Origin: Baylisascaris procyonis
Taxonomy: Eukaryota; Nematoda; Chromadorea; Rhabditida; Ascarididae
Direction: 5' to 3'
Length of the DNA stretch: 64,000 nt
Assembly: GCA_037389465.1 (NCBI GenBank)
Contig: JAZARR010000233.1
Coordinates: 1 to 64,000 of the forward strand
Below the pieces are notes generated by a model. It saw nothing but the letters and a program-made list of their open reading frames with translations, did no database searches and was not told the DNA's origin. A program made the position numbers and the translations under genes. This document shows, in pieces, positions 12,401 to 25,599 of the stretch; within the stretch, counting starts at the first letter, position 1; each line of letters begins with the position of its first letter.

Positions 12401-15400
12401 ATTATTCGGGAAATTTCGATATGTTTTGACCAGGCGAACGATATTAATTCTTAAACTATTACATAGCATCTAATCTTAGGACATTTGAAACAATTAAAAG
12501 GACTTGCCATCGATCTTCAACGAATTATTTCACGAAAAGAATTTTCCATTTCTGGTTGAATTTAAACGGGTACTTCAGGAATTGGGAATTTTGATAGAAT
12601 ATGGAACAATGGTGAGAGGTGAGGTGCACTAATCTTTGGGATCGGAAATCGAAATGCGTATGACTATTTAAATTATGAATTTCAATTGTACTGATAAAGT
12701 GAGTGTTGCACTTTGCTCACAATATGGTTTTCTTCACAGCAAAAAGCAATAATAATTAAACTTTTGAATTGATTTTTTTCCAATTTAAGTATATATAAAA
12801 GATTTTGATGATCATAAAATTTTTTTCGGTAAATGAGCGCATAATAAGTGCATTTTTTTTCAAGAAAGTGCTTTCAGATTGTTATCATGTTTGTTTATCG
12901 ATCGATTCTTATCTTAATAATTTTTCGATAGTTAAATGCCAGCAATCGCTTATTAAGTGCTGAAGCAATAAAAATTAGCTCATCTAGTACTTAAATGAAT
13001 TGATACAGATTCAGCAGATATTAAAAGATGGCTGCACTAAAAATGGAAAGTTATCAAACTCCTTGAAGAAATTGCTAAGATAGGGGTTGTTACGATACTG
13101 GAGAAAAGTAGTGCTTTTCCCTAAAGCATGAAGTTTTCTTATATATCTCGCAATTGTGGATTCTTTTTTGCGTTTAGCCACGCGATCTGATATTTTTTAA
13201 AATCAATCCTCTATAGACCTTCGAGGTTTGATTCCTCACATAGGCATAAGCTTTGCAAATTAAATTAGAGTTTGATGCATGTCAGCTCAATATGGCTTCT
13301 GAAGACAACTTTTAGTTTGATTCGCCAATGTCTATGCTTCTAATCAAGGCGACTTGTTATCAAATAATTATAATCGTAATACAACCCTTCTGAGTTCGAT
13401 CCTGAGGATCGACCGAGTTTCAGCATCACTCTAGCGAGAACAGGACCCCTGATGAACGATTGCTCTCAAACGACGAAACGTAGAGACTTTGTCCTCCTCG
13501 AAGGACATTGACTGGAGACACAAGCACTCTCGTGGAACAACTTCACAAGTTGTGTATTTAACATGAAATCCACGTGAATCAATAAGCTTTTAGTGTGATC
13601 ACTTATAGAGCAATCAACTGTTCATCTGAAATTCCAAAAGTTTCAAAGAGAATCGAACCTGCACAATTTGTTCGTCTTATTGGTCGAAAACAATTTAGAT
13701 TTCATCTTTATGCTTGACTAGAAAAATATTTCATAGCGATCCGTTTCGTATTTTAATTGTTCTATATCTGAATGATGTAATCGTCTAATAGTGTGAAGGT
13801 GATAAGAATATTTTCTCGCTAATTTTATTGCTCAAAGCATATATTGCACCTCACAAAAAAAAACATTTTCGCATAGATTGATCATTCCAGATAAGAAGGT
13901 CATTTTTATATTTATATAGTTAGTTGCTTTTAATAATAACGTTCAACTTTTTAAACTTATGTCAAAAAAGATTGTAGTAAACAGTATCTGATCAGTAAGA
14001 AAAAGATATGAAAAAGTGGAAGAAATTCAGTTAGAGAGTAAAATATTTACATAGTTATCAAATAGAACTTTTTTATTTATGAGTCATATATCTTGAGTAT
14101 TTGAAGCAGTAATAGAGTCAAGCAAAGCGTGATTTATGCTTTACTTTCAAAAATAAAAAGAATCAAAAATTGTAATGACAAAAAGATACTCAAATAAGAA
14201 AACATATTCGTTGAAAGCTCAAAGGAATGAGAAGAGTTTATTTCATCTCTTTGATGATTACAAAATTTTCACCCGAAAAGCTTTCATTCGTAGAGACTTT
14301 TGCATTTTATTTATAGAATGTCGTATGCTTATTGTGCAATTTGCAATCAACGCAACGATACAAACATAATGAAATGAGAATCGTATTGCAAATGTTTATA
14401 TTTCTGCAGACAAACGTCTCGCTTAGATGAAAATGCTTCATGCAATACAAGAAAATGCTTCACTCAAAAAAGGCGAATCGTTTTTCAACGGCTTATATTT
14501 GACGCGTTCATTGATAAATGCTTATTGCACTTATGATGTAGACGATAGAATAGCAGATAAGACGACGTGCATCTAAACGACGGCGTCCATATGTGAATAT
14601 GTGTAATGCAATGCAACATTTGAGTAGCAATTAGAGCGGGGTGTGATTGTTGCAAATTCATTGCAAAATAACCGATTGCAATACGCATTGGCTACACATC
14701 TTATCGCTGCTTTATTCTGGTTATTCAATTGCCCGAATAGTGCGAATAAATGGTTAAGGTCTGTTGATAAAGACTTTCCCAACAAATAGTCCATCTTTTC
14801 CCCTCTTTCCTTCCTGTCTCCCTTCCCTATCTGGCAAAAACCATTTCCGCATTGTTATTTTGACGGTGCAGCTTTAACTTCTGGTAAGCGAGACAGATCG
14901 TTTGCTTTATTCCTCACTTAGTAGATCTCAAATGTAGCTCCACCCATCGCTTTCTAGAGGAGTTCCAAGTGGCCGACAACAGCTTTAGTGCATCGCACTA
15001 CGCATCCAATAACTCGCAGGTAATTGCACGGTGTGTATTCAAACTCTAACAGGAGCGTTCAAAAAGCAATTGCCTTAACTAGTAATTGCGCAACGAATAT
15101 GGCTCTCATTTATAGCATGTTTACGCGAAAAGACGTAAAAATAGTGCACCCTTGCAGATTTGCATTTGTAAGATGCGCTACAATTGGATTGTATTTCTGC
15201 GCATACTTTTTCGTATTGCGCAATTCTCTCTCCTACATTTTCAACTTGGGCGCCGCGATAATCCCAGAATCATGCAATTTGATGGGACAATTCACATTGT
15301 ACAAATACTAACTTTAAGTTGGCTTTACCAATTTCAAGCTGATCCAGCAACACACAAATTTCCAAAGTCGTCAATTAATTTCTAAGGGACTTATGCATAT

Positions 15401-18340
15401 ATTTTACATAGATTAGTAAGCCAAAAACGCTTCAAACGAACCTTCTCTTGAAGTCTCATAATATCAATCGATTCATTCAAAATATAAATTCATTAATGTG
15501 CAAGTTTTATTATTTATGAGGCCGACTGATCTGAGACTGAAAGTGATAGCGAACACAACAGCGTCATCTATCGTATGATGCGCTTTGGCATACTTTTGAA
15601 TGTCACTCAGAAAGCGCTAAATATTCGATACACTAACCACATCAAAAAACGTCACATCTACAAAACGAATAATTTCATTCCGATTTTTTTTTTCCATTCG
15701 AAAAAAGTGCTCGCTATTGATCCAAAAATATATCGCATCACTATACAGTAAGTTTAGTGATGATAATATGCAAATTGATTGCAAAAACGTGACAATCAAC
15801 AATACTTCATTGCAAAAAAAGGGAAAATGCATTAATGCAATAGAAGCTATAATCATCTTAAGTGAACGATCACTTCAGAAGAATTCCCTCTTAAGAAAAT
15901 TTCCAATGGTTTATTTAGATTTCTTTTTTTGCAGTAGATGCAACAATTCTATGAAAACAAAAGTACAGTTGGTTCCAATTCTCTGCATTTACTGCAAGAT
16001 AAATGCTGTGATATTCATTTGCGTCAGTGATACTTAACAGCAATTTTTTAGGTTTTAAACGGGTATTTATTCCGATTGTATATCTAACTGAAAATTTTAT
16101 TGAGGGCATTTCAACATTATGGTAAATAATAGAACGATCAAGTCCTCTAGGGTACTGAAGAAAATTACTAAGTATTACACTGCTAAGTAATAATATCCTA
16201 GATGTGCGCTTATGATTGACAAAATTTGTACTTTGCTATCAATTGCAGTCTATATTTCAAAAAGAAATAAATAGTAATGCCGGATTTACTTATTCAGTGA
16301 CTATTATTCAGATGCACTTTCATTGATAACGCATCGTTGAACGCGGAATGCACAATACAACACCGCCAATCGCCACTACAAACACCTCTCCACTTCTATT
16401 GACCAATACTTTACTTTAAACTGAGGTAGAATCATTGTTTTTTTTGTTTTAGCTATAAAAGCGTAAAAATATCAATCGATCCTTTGCAAATTTCGTCTTA
16501 GAGACGGATGGAATGACTGTGAATTTTTAATTGTACATGCAGCCTATTTTTTGTATGTAAAAAAATTATATAAATGCGCAAAATTCAAAGGTGAACGACC
16601 AGTTCAGTGAAAATTTATGGGCTATTTTCACTTTATGGAAAATATTCATTAATTGTATGCTATATTTGTTGTGATATGTTTGAAGCATTTCGATCTCACA
16701 AGAAGAAGCGCACAGAAAAAAGTTCCCTCATCAGGTTTAATAAAATCACCGAATCAATATTCCTAATCACCTCGGGAATATCGAGTATTTTCAAAAATAT
16801 AATTTTATTTGAAAAATGGTTCTCGCCTTAGAATTTCCGGCATTCACTAAAATGAAGTAAGAAACCGACGCTCACATCATCAGGTGTAAATGACAAGCGC
16901 TAGCTAGATGTCGCAACTTCCGAAAAAATTTTCTTGGAATACATCCCACGAAAGTTGTGGAAATAGGAGTAGGAGGCGAGCTGATAGAAGGTAAGACACA
17001 GTACAACAGTTACGATGTATATATGGATTTTTTTATTGATACGAAAGAAGTTGTGAGAAAAGAATAAAATTTTTAGATTGTCCATATTTTGTGTTTTCAG
17101 AATCACTCAAAAATCTTACAGCGCCAAATATTCCACTCGAAAACGATAGCATTCATTTGCAAATTCATTTTATAATGTAATCATTCACTTCGAATGTTTA
17201 GAACGAGAAAATCTACCAACAGAGGGGATAGCACTTCGCTGAGGCAAAAAAGGTGAGCAATAAACACCGGAAATTAGCAGTTTATGCACACAGCGTACAT
17301 CTTACGCTATTCGATTGAGCATATTTTTATCGTTCTGTCATTCGCGCAAAACATTGCAATGAATCGTATTTCTTTTTTCTTCTATTCTTGCAGAATCGAG
17401 AGGCATATAGATAATCTTCACAGGGACTTTCAAATAGACAAACAGTATTTGCTTGCGAATTATTCTGCAGGATGTCTTCTGCATTTCTATTTTTATAGAT
17501 TTAGAGAAGTTTAAATAATTGCACTTTGTCGTTTAGTGGGAAAACCCGGTAACAATGGAAGATGAATTTTTGAAGCAAAAATAAAAGTAACTTTAAATGC
17601 AAAAATATGCAATAGTTTGTCGTCGAATTGCTAAAGAACTGATGGATACAGAAGGATGAGAAAGGCTCAAGACGCAAATAACATCTCAACGTAATTACAA
17701 CTCGCTGGTGTAACCTGTAAAGATGTCACAGTGCTAACAGATATGTCGTTTTTTATTTGTTAACGCCAAAAAAACTGTTTCTTCAATCCTACAAACTTAG
17801 TAATCGAAGGGTTCTTATCTTTCTAAGTTAGTGTACAATTTTATATCCAAGCAAGACGAGTTGGATGCCGAAAGAATTGCACACATTTCAGTATGTCATT
17901 GTGGAATTCAGAAGGGATAACACGCAAATGTCCTAGACAATAGATGCTTCGCCCTAAATACTAATCAACTGAGGAAATATGCACAGCATATTGTGTCACT
18001 TCCGGAAAGAGGCAAAAGAACGGCAAAAATGAAATTCTTGATGAAAAATGATATGCTCCACTCTCAAGTAATGAAATGCACGTTTCATATATGAGCAATT
18101 TGAAAATACAGTATATATTCTATTATTACTACAACAAGACGATCATTTGTTGCACTTACAAGCAGATTACTTTTAATCATTGAGCTATAGAAAGATTTAA
18201 TGATATCTAGTTCGACAAATTCACTTTAAAAAAATTCGCAAGTGATGGAAGACTTGCGGTTGCGGATATTCAAGGTGAAATCGGAATTCTTCTGTTATTT
18301 CCTTTCGACTCAATAAACTCACACTCTGCCACCCCATATC
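6500..18340. other. Long gene-poor region
   Basis: No exon chain could be assembled on either strand. Most open frames are under 110 codons and overlap an equally open frame on the opposite strand. Noted within it: a short GC-richer block near 6,840-6,930, a G-run cluster at 9,343-9,373, a pyrimidine-rich tract near 11,410-11,445, and a GC-rich island at 13,380-13,560. They may be intergenic DNA or very long introns. Confidence 0.45.
9343..9373 (+). other. G-run cluster, potential G-quadruplex
   Basis: Four runs of three or more G (GGG, GGGG, GGGG, GGGGG) lie within 31 bases of an extended polypurine stretch, with loops of about 4, 10 and 1 bases. This is seen directly; formation of a quadruplex is inference. 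Confidence 0.4.
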
Positions 18341-18344
18341 TCGT

Positions 18345-18347
<3 letters not shown>

Positions 18348-18441
<94 letters not shown>
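18348..18441. repeat. (AT)n microsatellite, about 94 bp
   Basis: The longest pure AT run in the window. It explains the Tyr-Ile repeat frames that can be read through it on both strands. Confidence 0.97.
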
Positions 18442-18443
<2 letters not shown>

Positions 18444-19952
18444 GTGATGCTCAAATGCTCAGCATTCGCAGCTCAGTTCTCCTCTTTTATGCCGCTTATT
18501 TGAGGCTTATAATGAATATTGCGCTGTTAGAGATGAGTTTTAAGCAATAACGGCGCTATGCTTCAATGAAGTGAGTGCCCCTTTTTCATAGCTGCGCGAG
18601 GCTGATTTTGAGAGCGCAGATTGACATGCCTTCCGAAGATACACGCTTCACTTTCTCAGTGATTGGAATTGACCATCGACCACTTTATATTGTAGTATCC
18701 ATGAGCCTCACCTTTGGGAAATCCACGAAAAAATCCTAGTTGTGCAACCTCTCCTACAACTCCGTTGCCTACTATTTGTATGAGCTTGAGTTTTGAAAAG
18801 AAGCCGTTCTTTTCTTGGAATTTTAATGCTATTGGGGACATTTCGGCTTCTTGCAGCTAGATTATCACAACGTCTCGAACGTTTTCCAGAAATGTCTTAT
18901 ATCATAATCGAGGCACCAACGCTGCTGAATAACGATTCGATGGGTCACCTATTCGCTAAAACATTTGAGACTTTTAAATTTTCAGTCGCCAACCTAAGTC
19001 TCAAAATAATTTCTCCATTTCACTATGCGTTCCTTCCGTGATCGCTTCAGTTTCCTTAAAATTAGCGCTTTTGCAGCCTCCAAGTTGAAAGAGAATATAC
19101 AATATTCACGTCATTACTTGTCGAAACGGTTATTTAAAAAATTCGGCGATGAACAACCCTAAAGAATATAGCTTCAATGTAAGTCAGATTTGTTCAGGTC
19201 AATTCAACGAATTCTGAAAAATCTAGAATTTAGGGATCTGAACTCGTATTGCATCCAAATTATGAGTAGGAAGCGATTTAAATAATCAGGAATAAAAATG
19301 AGAGAAAACTTTTGGGAATTATTGACACAATTAAGAATTATAAAATTTTTCAAACATATCTGAGCAGTTTCAAACGTTGGAGCGCATAATCAATGAATTT
19401 CATTCACTAAGAAGCGCAACCGCATTAATGCTTTGAAATTCATTTAAAAAATAAAATATTTTTTCGTTGAACACTCAAAAAAAGCTTTTCAATTATCAGT
19501 AATGAAAAATTTTCGTAAGTTGCAATCACGGCTTGATGGGAATTGATGCACGCAACAAGACATCGTAAAATTGTTCGAGATTAGTTTGCAACCCTTTATA
19601 TTGACCACAGCGATGCGTAAATGTCGTCGAATAGTGCACGCCATACAAACAGCAATTATGCGCCAATCTCGACCCCAAATCTCACTGCCATTACAAAAGT
19701 TTTTTCTATATGCGAATGCCGACGTTTATGCGCTCAACGTGAACTTTTCATATTCAACAGTATTTTCAGTAGAGGAGAAATATGAGGAAAAAAATTAAAG
19801 CATTCAGCGACAAATTCTGAGAATTCTTTGAAAGCATTTTAATTTCAGAAATTCAGAATAAAGATGGATGAGGTTCGCCAATAAATAGAATGGTAACGTT
19901 GATCCATACCTTTGATCACACCCTTCCTTAACATATTTTTGAAGACTATTTT

Positions 19953-20543
19953 TTGTGCATATGCATAAGATTCTTGGTGTATGCTTTGAGATTCTCAAAT
20001 GGCAAATGTTTAAAAAAATTAGTTGTAGGGAGAACGGATCTAACAGCAAAGCGGCAGCTTTCTTACCTTCCAATCTTTTTTTCTGCAAATATAAACGTTC
20101 CTCTTGGATGTCCTTATCGGATTCAGTTGGGAAGGATTGCCAAAGTGGTATTGATCAATGCCCGATCAATGGGCATTACCAAAATGGTATTAAAATCAAT
20201 GCCTTCCATCGATTCGGCGATAAATTTTTATAGCGCGGTGCTCAATGCTATTGTTGCTAGTTTCGAAGAGAATAATGCAAAAACATTCGTAGCGAATGGT
20301 TCCATAAGGATTACGTCAACAAAAAATAACGTATGTCTGTCATGCAAGGAACTAAATCAGCCATTCAGAGACTTAATTGAAAGAAGAAAGGACACCACTG
20401 CAGCGATCGATATTCCATTTCTCAGAAAAGGGATTTCAGAATGGCGTATTCAGCGAGTTCATTCGACATACAGAATAATTTCGTCAGTAAATAAATCCCA
20501 ACTACTCTCGAAATTTGCAACAAATGCAAAAATCCTAATATAG
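19953..20543 (+). other. Long open frame, possible exon(s), strand uncertain
   Basis: The plus strand is open for 196 codons, exceptional for this AT-rich sequence, and a GTATGT donor-like site sits at about 20,331. The opposite strand has a good donor (GATTGGAAG|GTAAGA, near 20,070) preceded by a highly charged stretch, DIQEERLYLQKKRLEG, which looks like a coiled-coil exon. The two readings exclude each other over part of the block. On the minus strand this would lie 3' of the glypican exons and could belong to that gene or the next one. No family recognised. Confidence 0.3.
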
Positions 20544-21438
20544 GCGGAAAAGCGCTAGAGAAGAGCTAGTACGATATGTGCTTTCGCGCTTCATTTATCT
20601 GTCTACACAATTCTAAAAGTTGCCAATAAATAATAAAATTTACGTAATAATGCTTTTATATTTTGATTAAACCAATCCTCGCAAATATCAAAAAAAAACG
20701 GTACGTCTTTCCACTCGAATGGCTGTAAATTGCAATTCGATCTCCTATAGAATAAATGAAAACTTATTGCCATTTTCTATCTATAACTGCTTCCGACATT
20801 GATGGATTGACAAAAATTAGAAAATAAGAGACCATAAACGATCCTATTAAAATGATTATTATAATAATTATAAGCATCAAATTTTGTCCTTATAACTTCA
20901 ATGATTGACAAGATGAAATTACCAAACAAATAAACAGACATTCGCCGATAATGACATCACAGTAATTTCTCATTACAAAGTATGAGAAGGAAATGAATAG
21001 GGAAATTGAGTGAGGATTGTGCGAATGAGGAAATAAAACATTTCGATACCTACTCACAGAATAATCACTGATTATCAATTATCAAGAGAAATAACAAACA
21101 TTAAATATCGCACAACAGTCTCTACATAGCTGCATGCTGAGATTTTTGCATGAATTTTACACACTATATGCTCATAGTAAAATATTATATGCCTATGTTG
21201 TGATCCGTTTGAATCGAGTACGCTTTTTCTATCAGTGAAGCACATAATCGCGTTATACACATCGCCAATCACATATGCTAAAGTGGCTAATGAAGGTTTG
21301 ATATACCTTTATTACGAGAAGCTGACTGAAAGAAGGGAAATCTTTGCTTTAAAAGCTGAATTTTTATTCAGCCTTTCGAAAACGATCTGAAAATTAAACG
21401 TTGAAAGGATAGTGGTGAGAAAATCGAACAAAATTAAC

Positions 21439-24400
21439 CTCGATATTAGTGCGGTGCCATTCCAACAAGTTGACATACGTGATGCATCGCTACATACATT
21501 TTGTGAAAGTCGTTGCCACCAACCAACGTATGAGGTGAACTAAAATATATTTCACTGAGAAAAGGTTTCGGGCAATTTGCACAAATTAAAAAGTTGTTTT
21601 TTACTTTTTTACTTAACACTGATAGATTTTTTCGCTATTTCATCTCTTTTCTTCCTAAGTTTTCGGTAATTTTGGTTTTTTTGCCTTTTCTTAAATTAAT
21701 AAAAAGTTTTTTTTTCAAATATTTTACTAGAAAAGTTTTACCTCAACCAATATTGAACAAGTACGAGACAAATATAAAAATGAATCTATAACATCATTTA
21801 TTTTGCAGTTTCTATGAAGAAGCATAAAAAAGAGATGAAGAAAGTCTTCAAAAGAAACGATGTATTGTCAGTATTTGTTATCGTGGGTAGGTAAATGGTA
21901 TTGATCCTGCTAAATGAACAGAGCCAATTAGATGAAAAAATGGATAAGACATATTCGATATTAAACAAAATTTCAAAACCAATTATTGCACTTCAAATAA
22001 ATAGCCACATAATTTTGAATCAACGCATTTGAAGTGAAAATAAACTTAAGCGAGGTAATAGAAGCGAACCTTTCTTATCATCCCGACAATTTTCCTTTGT
22101 ACAGCAATCGGCTTATTATATTCGAGTGTTCTATTCGAGAGCGTTAATTTTGATGCATTAGCGGGACCACATTTTTTAAGGACGACTTTTGCAATCGCTG
22201 GTGCTTGAACTTCAACTGCATGAGATATAGAAGCAATCACTCCTCTTTCCAACTGCAAAATAAAAATATATTTAATGAATAATTCCGCCAATTCAACTTT
22301 AATCTAAAACAAAATAAAATCGCTCTGTGGTCAAGAAATGATGATAGTATGGAAACGGATGTTTATCTCTATCACTATGTTAGCGTTAATAGGGCTTTCT
22401 TATCGTATACAAAAAACTAATAATTGATAAACGCCTTATAATTTTCTTTCATATCTGATCCCACAATTATTTATAACTCCTAAGTATTTCTAATTTCTTT
22501 ACTTCCGATTACTTTTGATTCTCATCTTATTAAAAGTACCTTTTAATTTAAAGTTTTTACTTCAAAAAAGTCAGTTTATAGAATACACTACGCAATCATT
22601 GTATGAATTTTTCACAAAGCCATTTAAATGGTAACCGTATATTCACACAGTGTAACATCAATGAGGCAAGAGTAACAGTAAGGAAAAAAATTTTATAGAT
22701 TATTCCATTATTCTAAAGATTATTTCTCATTCAAAAAAATCTAGTATTCCATTATAGGCTCATTGATGAGGAATAACCGAGTGTTATAATAAGTGTTTAT
22801 ATATTATTTGAGTTATAAATATTTGTGTCAATAATATTTTTTCGATAGTTACTGAATATTTTTTCATATTCGCATCTGATAACTCTTGAAATGAGATTCT
22901 AAAAATTCGTCCAAAAAGCGACCAGAAAAATGAAAGATGAAATGAACTGTTTATGATTACTTAGAGAGATGTTTATTCATGAAGTGTGACTAATTCAACG
23001 TTGTTTTTTTCTTTCGACTTTTCAATCTGTTTTCTACTCACCAACTTCTCTATAGAAACTTACATTTCATGTGATGATGTTAGCTTAATTTTAGAACTAA
23101 ACTGATTTTGAAGAATATATTTGAATAGACAATTCAATCATAGTCACATAAAATATAGCGTTCTATAAATCAGAAATTAAAGCCACTAATATTAATCAAC
23201 TTTGATTGCGGACTCTTGATTATGGGATCTTTTCTGCTGAAGTCGACTCCAGGCAGATATTTCCTTATTAGAGTAGGGAGAAAAGAAAAAATCGATGCTT
23301 TACATATCATAACGATTACCTCCGCAAAGCCATTGTCAAAGTCGATGCTCAATTTGCGTAGAATAGTGACAAAACTATCCCAATCTCTCGCACTTTCACC
23401 GAGGCAATTGCGAACAGCATTCGTACATGCATCACTGCAATAGCCAACAGGCGATCCACTTCCTTCAAGTTTCGAACATTCCAATCCACAATAAACAACA
23501 GCCGTAAATCGTGCTATACAAGTGATGTTTATTGCTTCGATTTCCACAACTGACCTTAAAGTATATCTCATCTTATAATAAACAAATTTAAATTGATTAA
23601 AGCGCTAAAGTGAATCTCCATAAATTTTATATGTTTCCGCCGTGGGTGAAATGAACTCAAATTTAGACACTACTGATGGATAAACAGCTATCATACGGTG
23701 TTGTATAGTCGAGTAGCAATCGAAAATTAATGAAGCAATGTTTGGTGCTAATGAATCGAAACACCAAGAAGTTAAATTGAGGAGTGATTTGTGGGGCGAA
23801 TTGAACGGCGAAAGAAAGCGATATATGCTTTTTGAGTCTAAGGGTTTCTCAAGTAGTTATGAGTGCTGGGAATGAGATAGTATGTGAAAATTGACTTAAT
23901 GCACTCCAAAATATGCTATGGAGAGGAAGAAGATGGAAGGAAAGCAAGGGGAGGACGAAAGGAGGAAGATGGAATGATGGAGAGGAACAGCAAAGGTGAA
24001 GGAAGGAGAGCGGTAACCTGCATATAGATGTTAAAAAGACCGAGCATACCTGTGTAATTTGTCGATAGTTTTCTCGATAATCCGATATTTGAGTATTGTT
24101 GTGCGCAGTTTTGCGGCCATTTCTTTCGGTTCAGTTCCATAAAACGTTTTCCAAGAGGGTGAATTATTACGCAGACAATTTGCATATGACTGAGTTACTA
24201 ATCGACATGGCCCCGTCGTCATACAGAGAAATGTAGGCGGCAGAATTTGCATGAAAAAGTTTTGCACTGCTTTCTCCATTTCTTTCTCGATGCGCTGTGG
24301 AGATAGATCCTGAATGCAAGTGTTTTCTTTTGATTACTGAATACTAAAATTGATTAAAATTTTTGAATTTTATGTCAACATGGGTGGTTGGTAATGGCTC

Positions 24401-25599
24401 AACTGTTATGACAATAGTTCGGAAATCTTCAATTAAGAGTTCATTGCTAATATTACATAAAAGTTTTTACTCATAAACTCAACTCTGCATTTCATCTGCT
24501 GCTTTATTACTTCAGTAGATAAATAATCGTAGTAAAACAAACATCTTATCCAAATTCCACTAAAACCAGAATTATACATCAAAATATATGATTGAATTCA
24601 CCTCTAGAGATATCTTTCCTTAGAATGTCATGTTAAATTATAAAATTAGTTAGCTTTCAAACAGCGATGTATGCGCAAATTGAAAACAAGGTTTACGATA
24701 TGGCTGATAGAAACAAAGCCAAAAATTCCATTACTTCGAAAGAAAAGAACAGTAATTTCTCATTCATTTTGTACATATTTGTTTAGGACACTTAAAGTTG
24801 AGGACACTTACATTCAGAATATATTTGCAATGAGGTGGCCAATTCTATGTTTATTCAAATATGCGGAATATTGATGGAATTCAAAAATGCGATGGAATTG
24901 AAGTTTGTTAAGCGCAGGTCATTTTTTCGCTAACCTAGATCGCTGAAGAGAACAATATCGACGAAAAAAATCTTTTTTCATAAACTCACCCCACATCCAC
25001 CGGCATCATCATTAGAGCCTCTGCAAAAGCAATTTAGCGCTAAGATATGACTGACTAAAGAACACCCAATTTTATAAAATTTGCTCGCGCTCATTTTTTC
25101 GAATAAACCTATATCGCTCAAGAGAACATTTTGGACGTTCATAGTTTTTTATTCAAATTTACTATCGCCTTACATCTGATTTTAGCAACATCATTAAATA
25201 TGCAAGAATAATTTCTTCATGTATGCTAAGATACTTTGAATGACTAAAGAACACCCAATTTTATAAAATTTGAAAGCGCTCATACAAAACTATACAGATA
25301 CATTTCTATAAAATTAGACAATAATCTTCTTGAATGGAATTTTGCGGTAAAAGTTTTATTCGCTAAATTTTCTAAAAATATTAGTATATATGTAATCTGA
25401 AGAATTTCAATATTTTGAAAATATTTCATAAAATATAAATGAAAACTTACAGTTGATATGAAAAGTTGATTACGCAATTTATGAATAAATTCTTCGATTG
25501 AATCACCAATTGATATTTGTGATATTAATCGAGGAAATTCATTTTTTATTCCTTCGTAAAGTTTGTATTTACTCTTTTGCACAAGAAAATTTATTTCAG
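21439..25599 (-). CDS. Glypican family core protein (partial, five exons resolved)
   Basis: Glypicans are secreted, GPI-anchored heparan sulphate proteoglycans that tune BMP, Wnt and Hedgehog signalling at the cell surface. Five exons join in phase: 25,451-25,599, 24,050-24,309, 23,320-23,554, 22,070-22,252 and 21,439-21,539, about 309 residues. Family marks in order: an N-lobe helix (LVQKSKYKLYEGIKNEF); DLSPQRIEKE with FFMQILPPTFLC; YANCLRNNSPSWKTF; the Cys-rich block TCIARFTAVVYC, then PVGYCSDACTNAVRNC, with RDWDSFVTILRKL; KVVLKKCGP; and WWQRLSQNVCSDASRM followed by TCWNGTALIS. The last matches the conserved glypican NVC...CWNG segment. Splice sites are good, for example ACT|GTAAGT, CACAG|GTATGC, TTTTGCAG and TTTTAG. 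The first exon, with signal peptide, and the C-terminal GAG/GPI exons are not assigned. Candidates are the signal exon at 32,423 and a TTCTTTCAG-bounded segment near 21,330-21,350. Orthology to gpn-1 versus lon-2 cannot be decided here. Confidence 0.85.
23919..24012 (+). repeat. Polypurine tract in glypican intron
   Basis: Nearly all A/G over about 95 bases (GGAAGGAAAGCAAGGGGAGG-type sequence), just downstream of the 24,050 donor on the gene strand, where it reads as a long polypyrimidine run. It could affect splicing or form triplex DNA; both are inference. Confidence 0.6.
24912..25280. repeat. Degenerate tandem duplication, unit about 175-189 bp
   Basis: A 31-bp segment starting GACTAAAGAACACCC is identical at 25,053-25,083 and 25,242-25,272, 189 bp apart. 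The flanking landmarks GCGC(T/A)...CATTTTTTCG...ATCGCT(C/G)AAGAGAACA recur at 24,912 and 25,087, and GCGCTCAT recurs again at 25,276. The units lie in the glypican intron between 24,309 and 25,451, and each contains a copy of the candidate cassette exon described separately. Confidence 0.8.
24990..25020 (-). other. Candidate 31-nt cassette (poison) exon of the glypican gene
   Basis: On the gene strand a strong acceptor (GCTTTTGCAG) and a strong donor (GTGAGT) bracket 31 bases that start AGGCTCTAATGATG. The upstream exon ends in phase 0 (ACT|GTAAGT) and the downstream exon starts in phase 0 (CAG|GATCTATCT). Inclusion would therefore give AGG CTC TAA, a stop within three codons, plus a frameshift. 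The degenerate second copy near 25,170-25,210 has lost its acceptor AG but keeps a GTAAGG donor. Splice sites and phases are seen; actual use is inference. Confidence 0.45.

Noticed and set aside
13395..13510. Hammerhead ribozyme (CTGATGA and GAAA cores at the right distance)
   Set aside because: Stem II (ACGATT...ACGAC) and stem III after GAAACGT do not pair beyond two bases, so the fold is not supported.
18221..18550. Tyr-Ile repeat proteins, also at 40.0 and 47.7 kb
   Set aside because: They are translations of (AT)n microsatellites.
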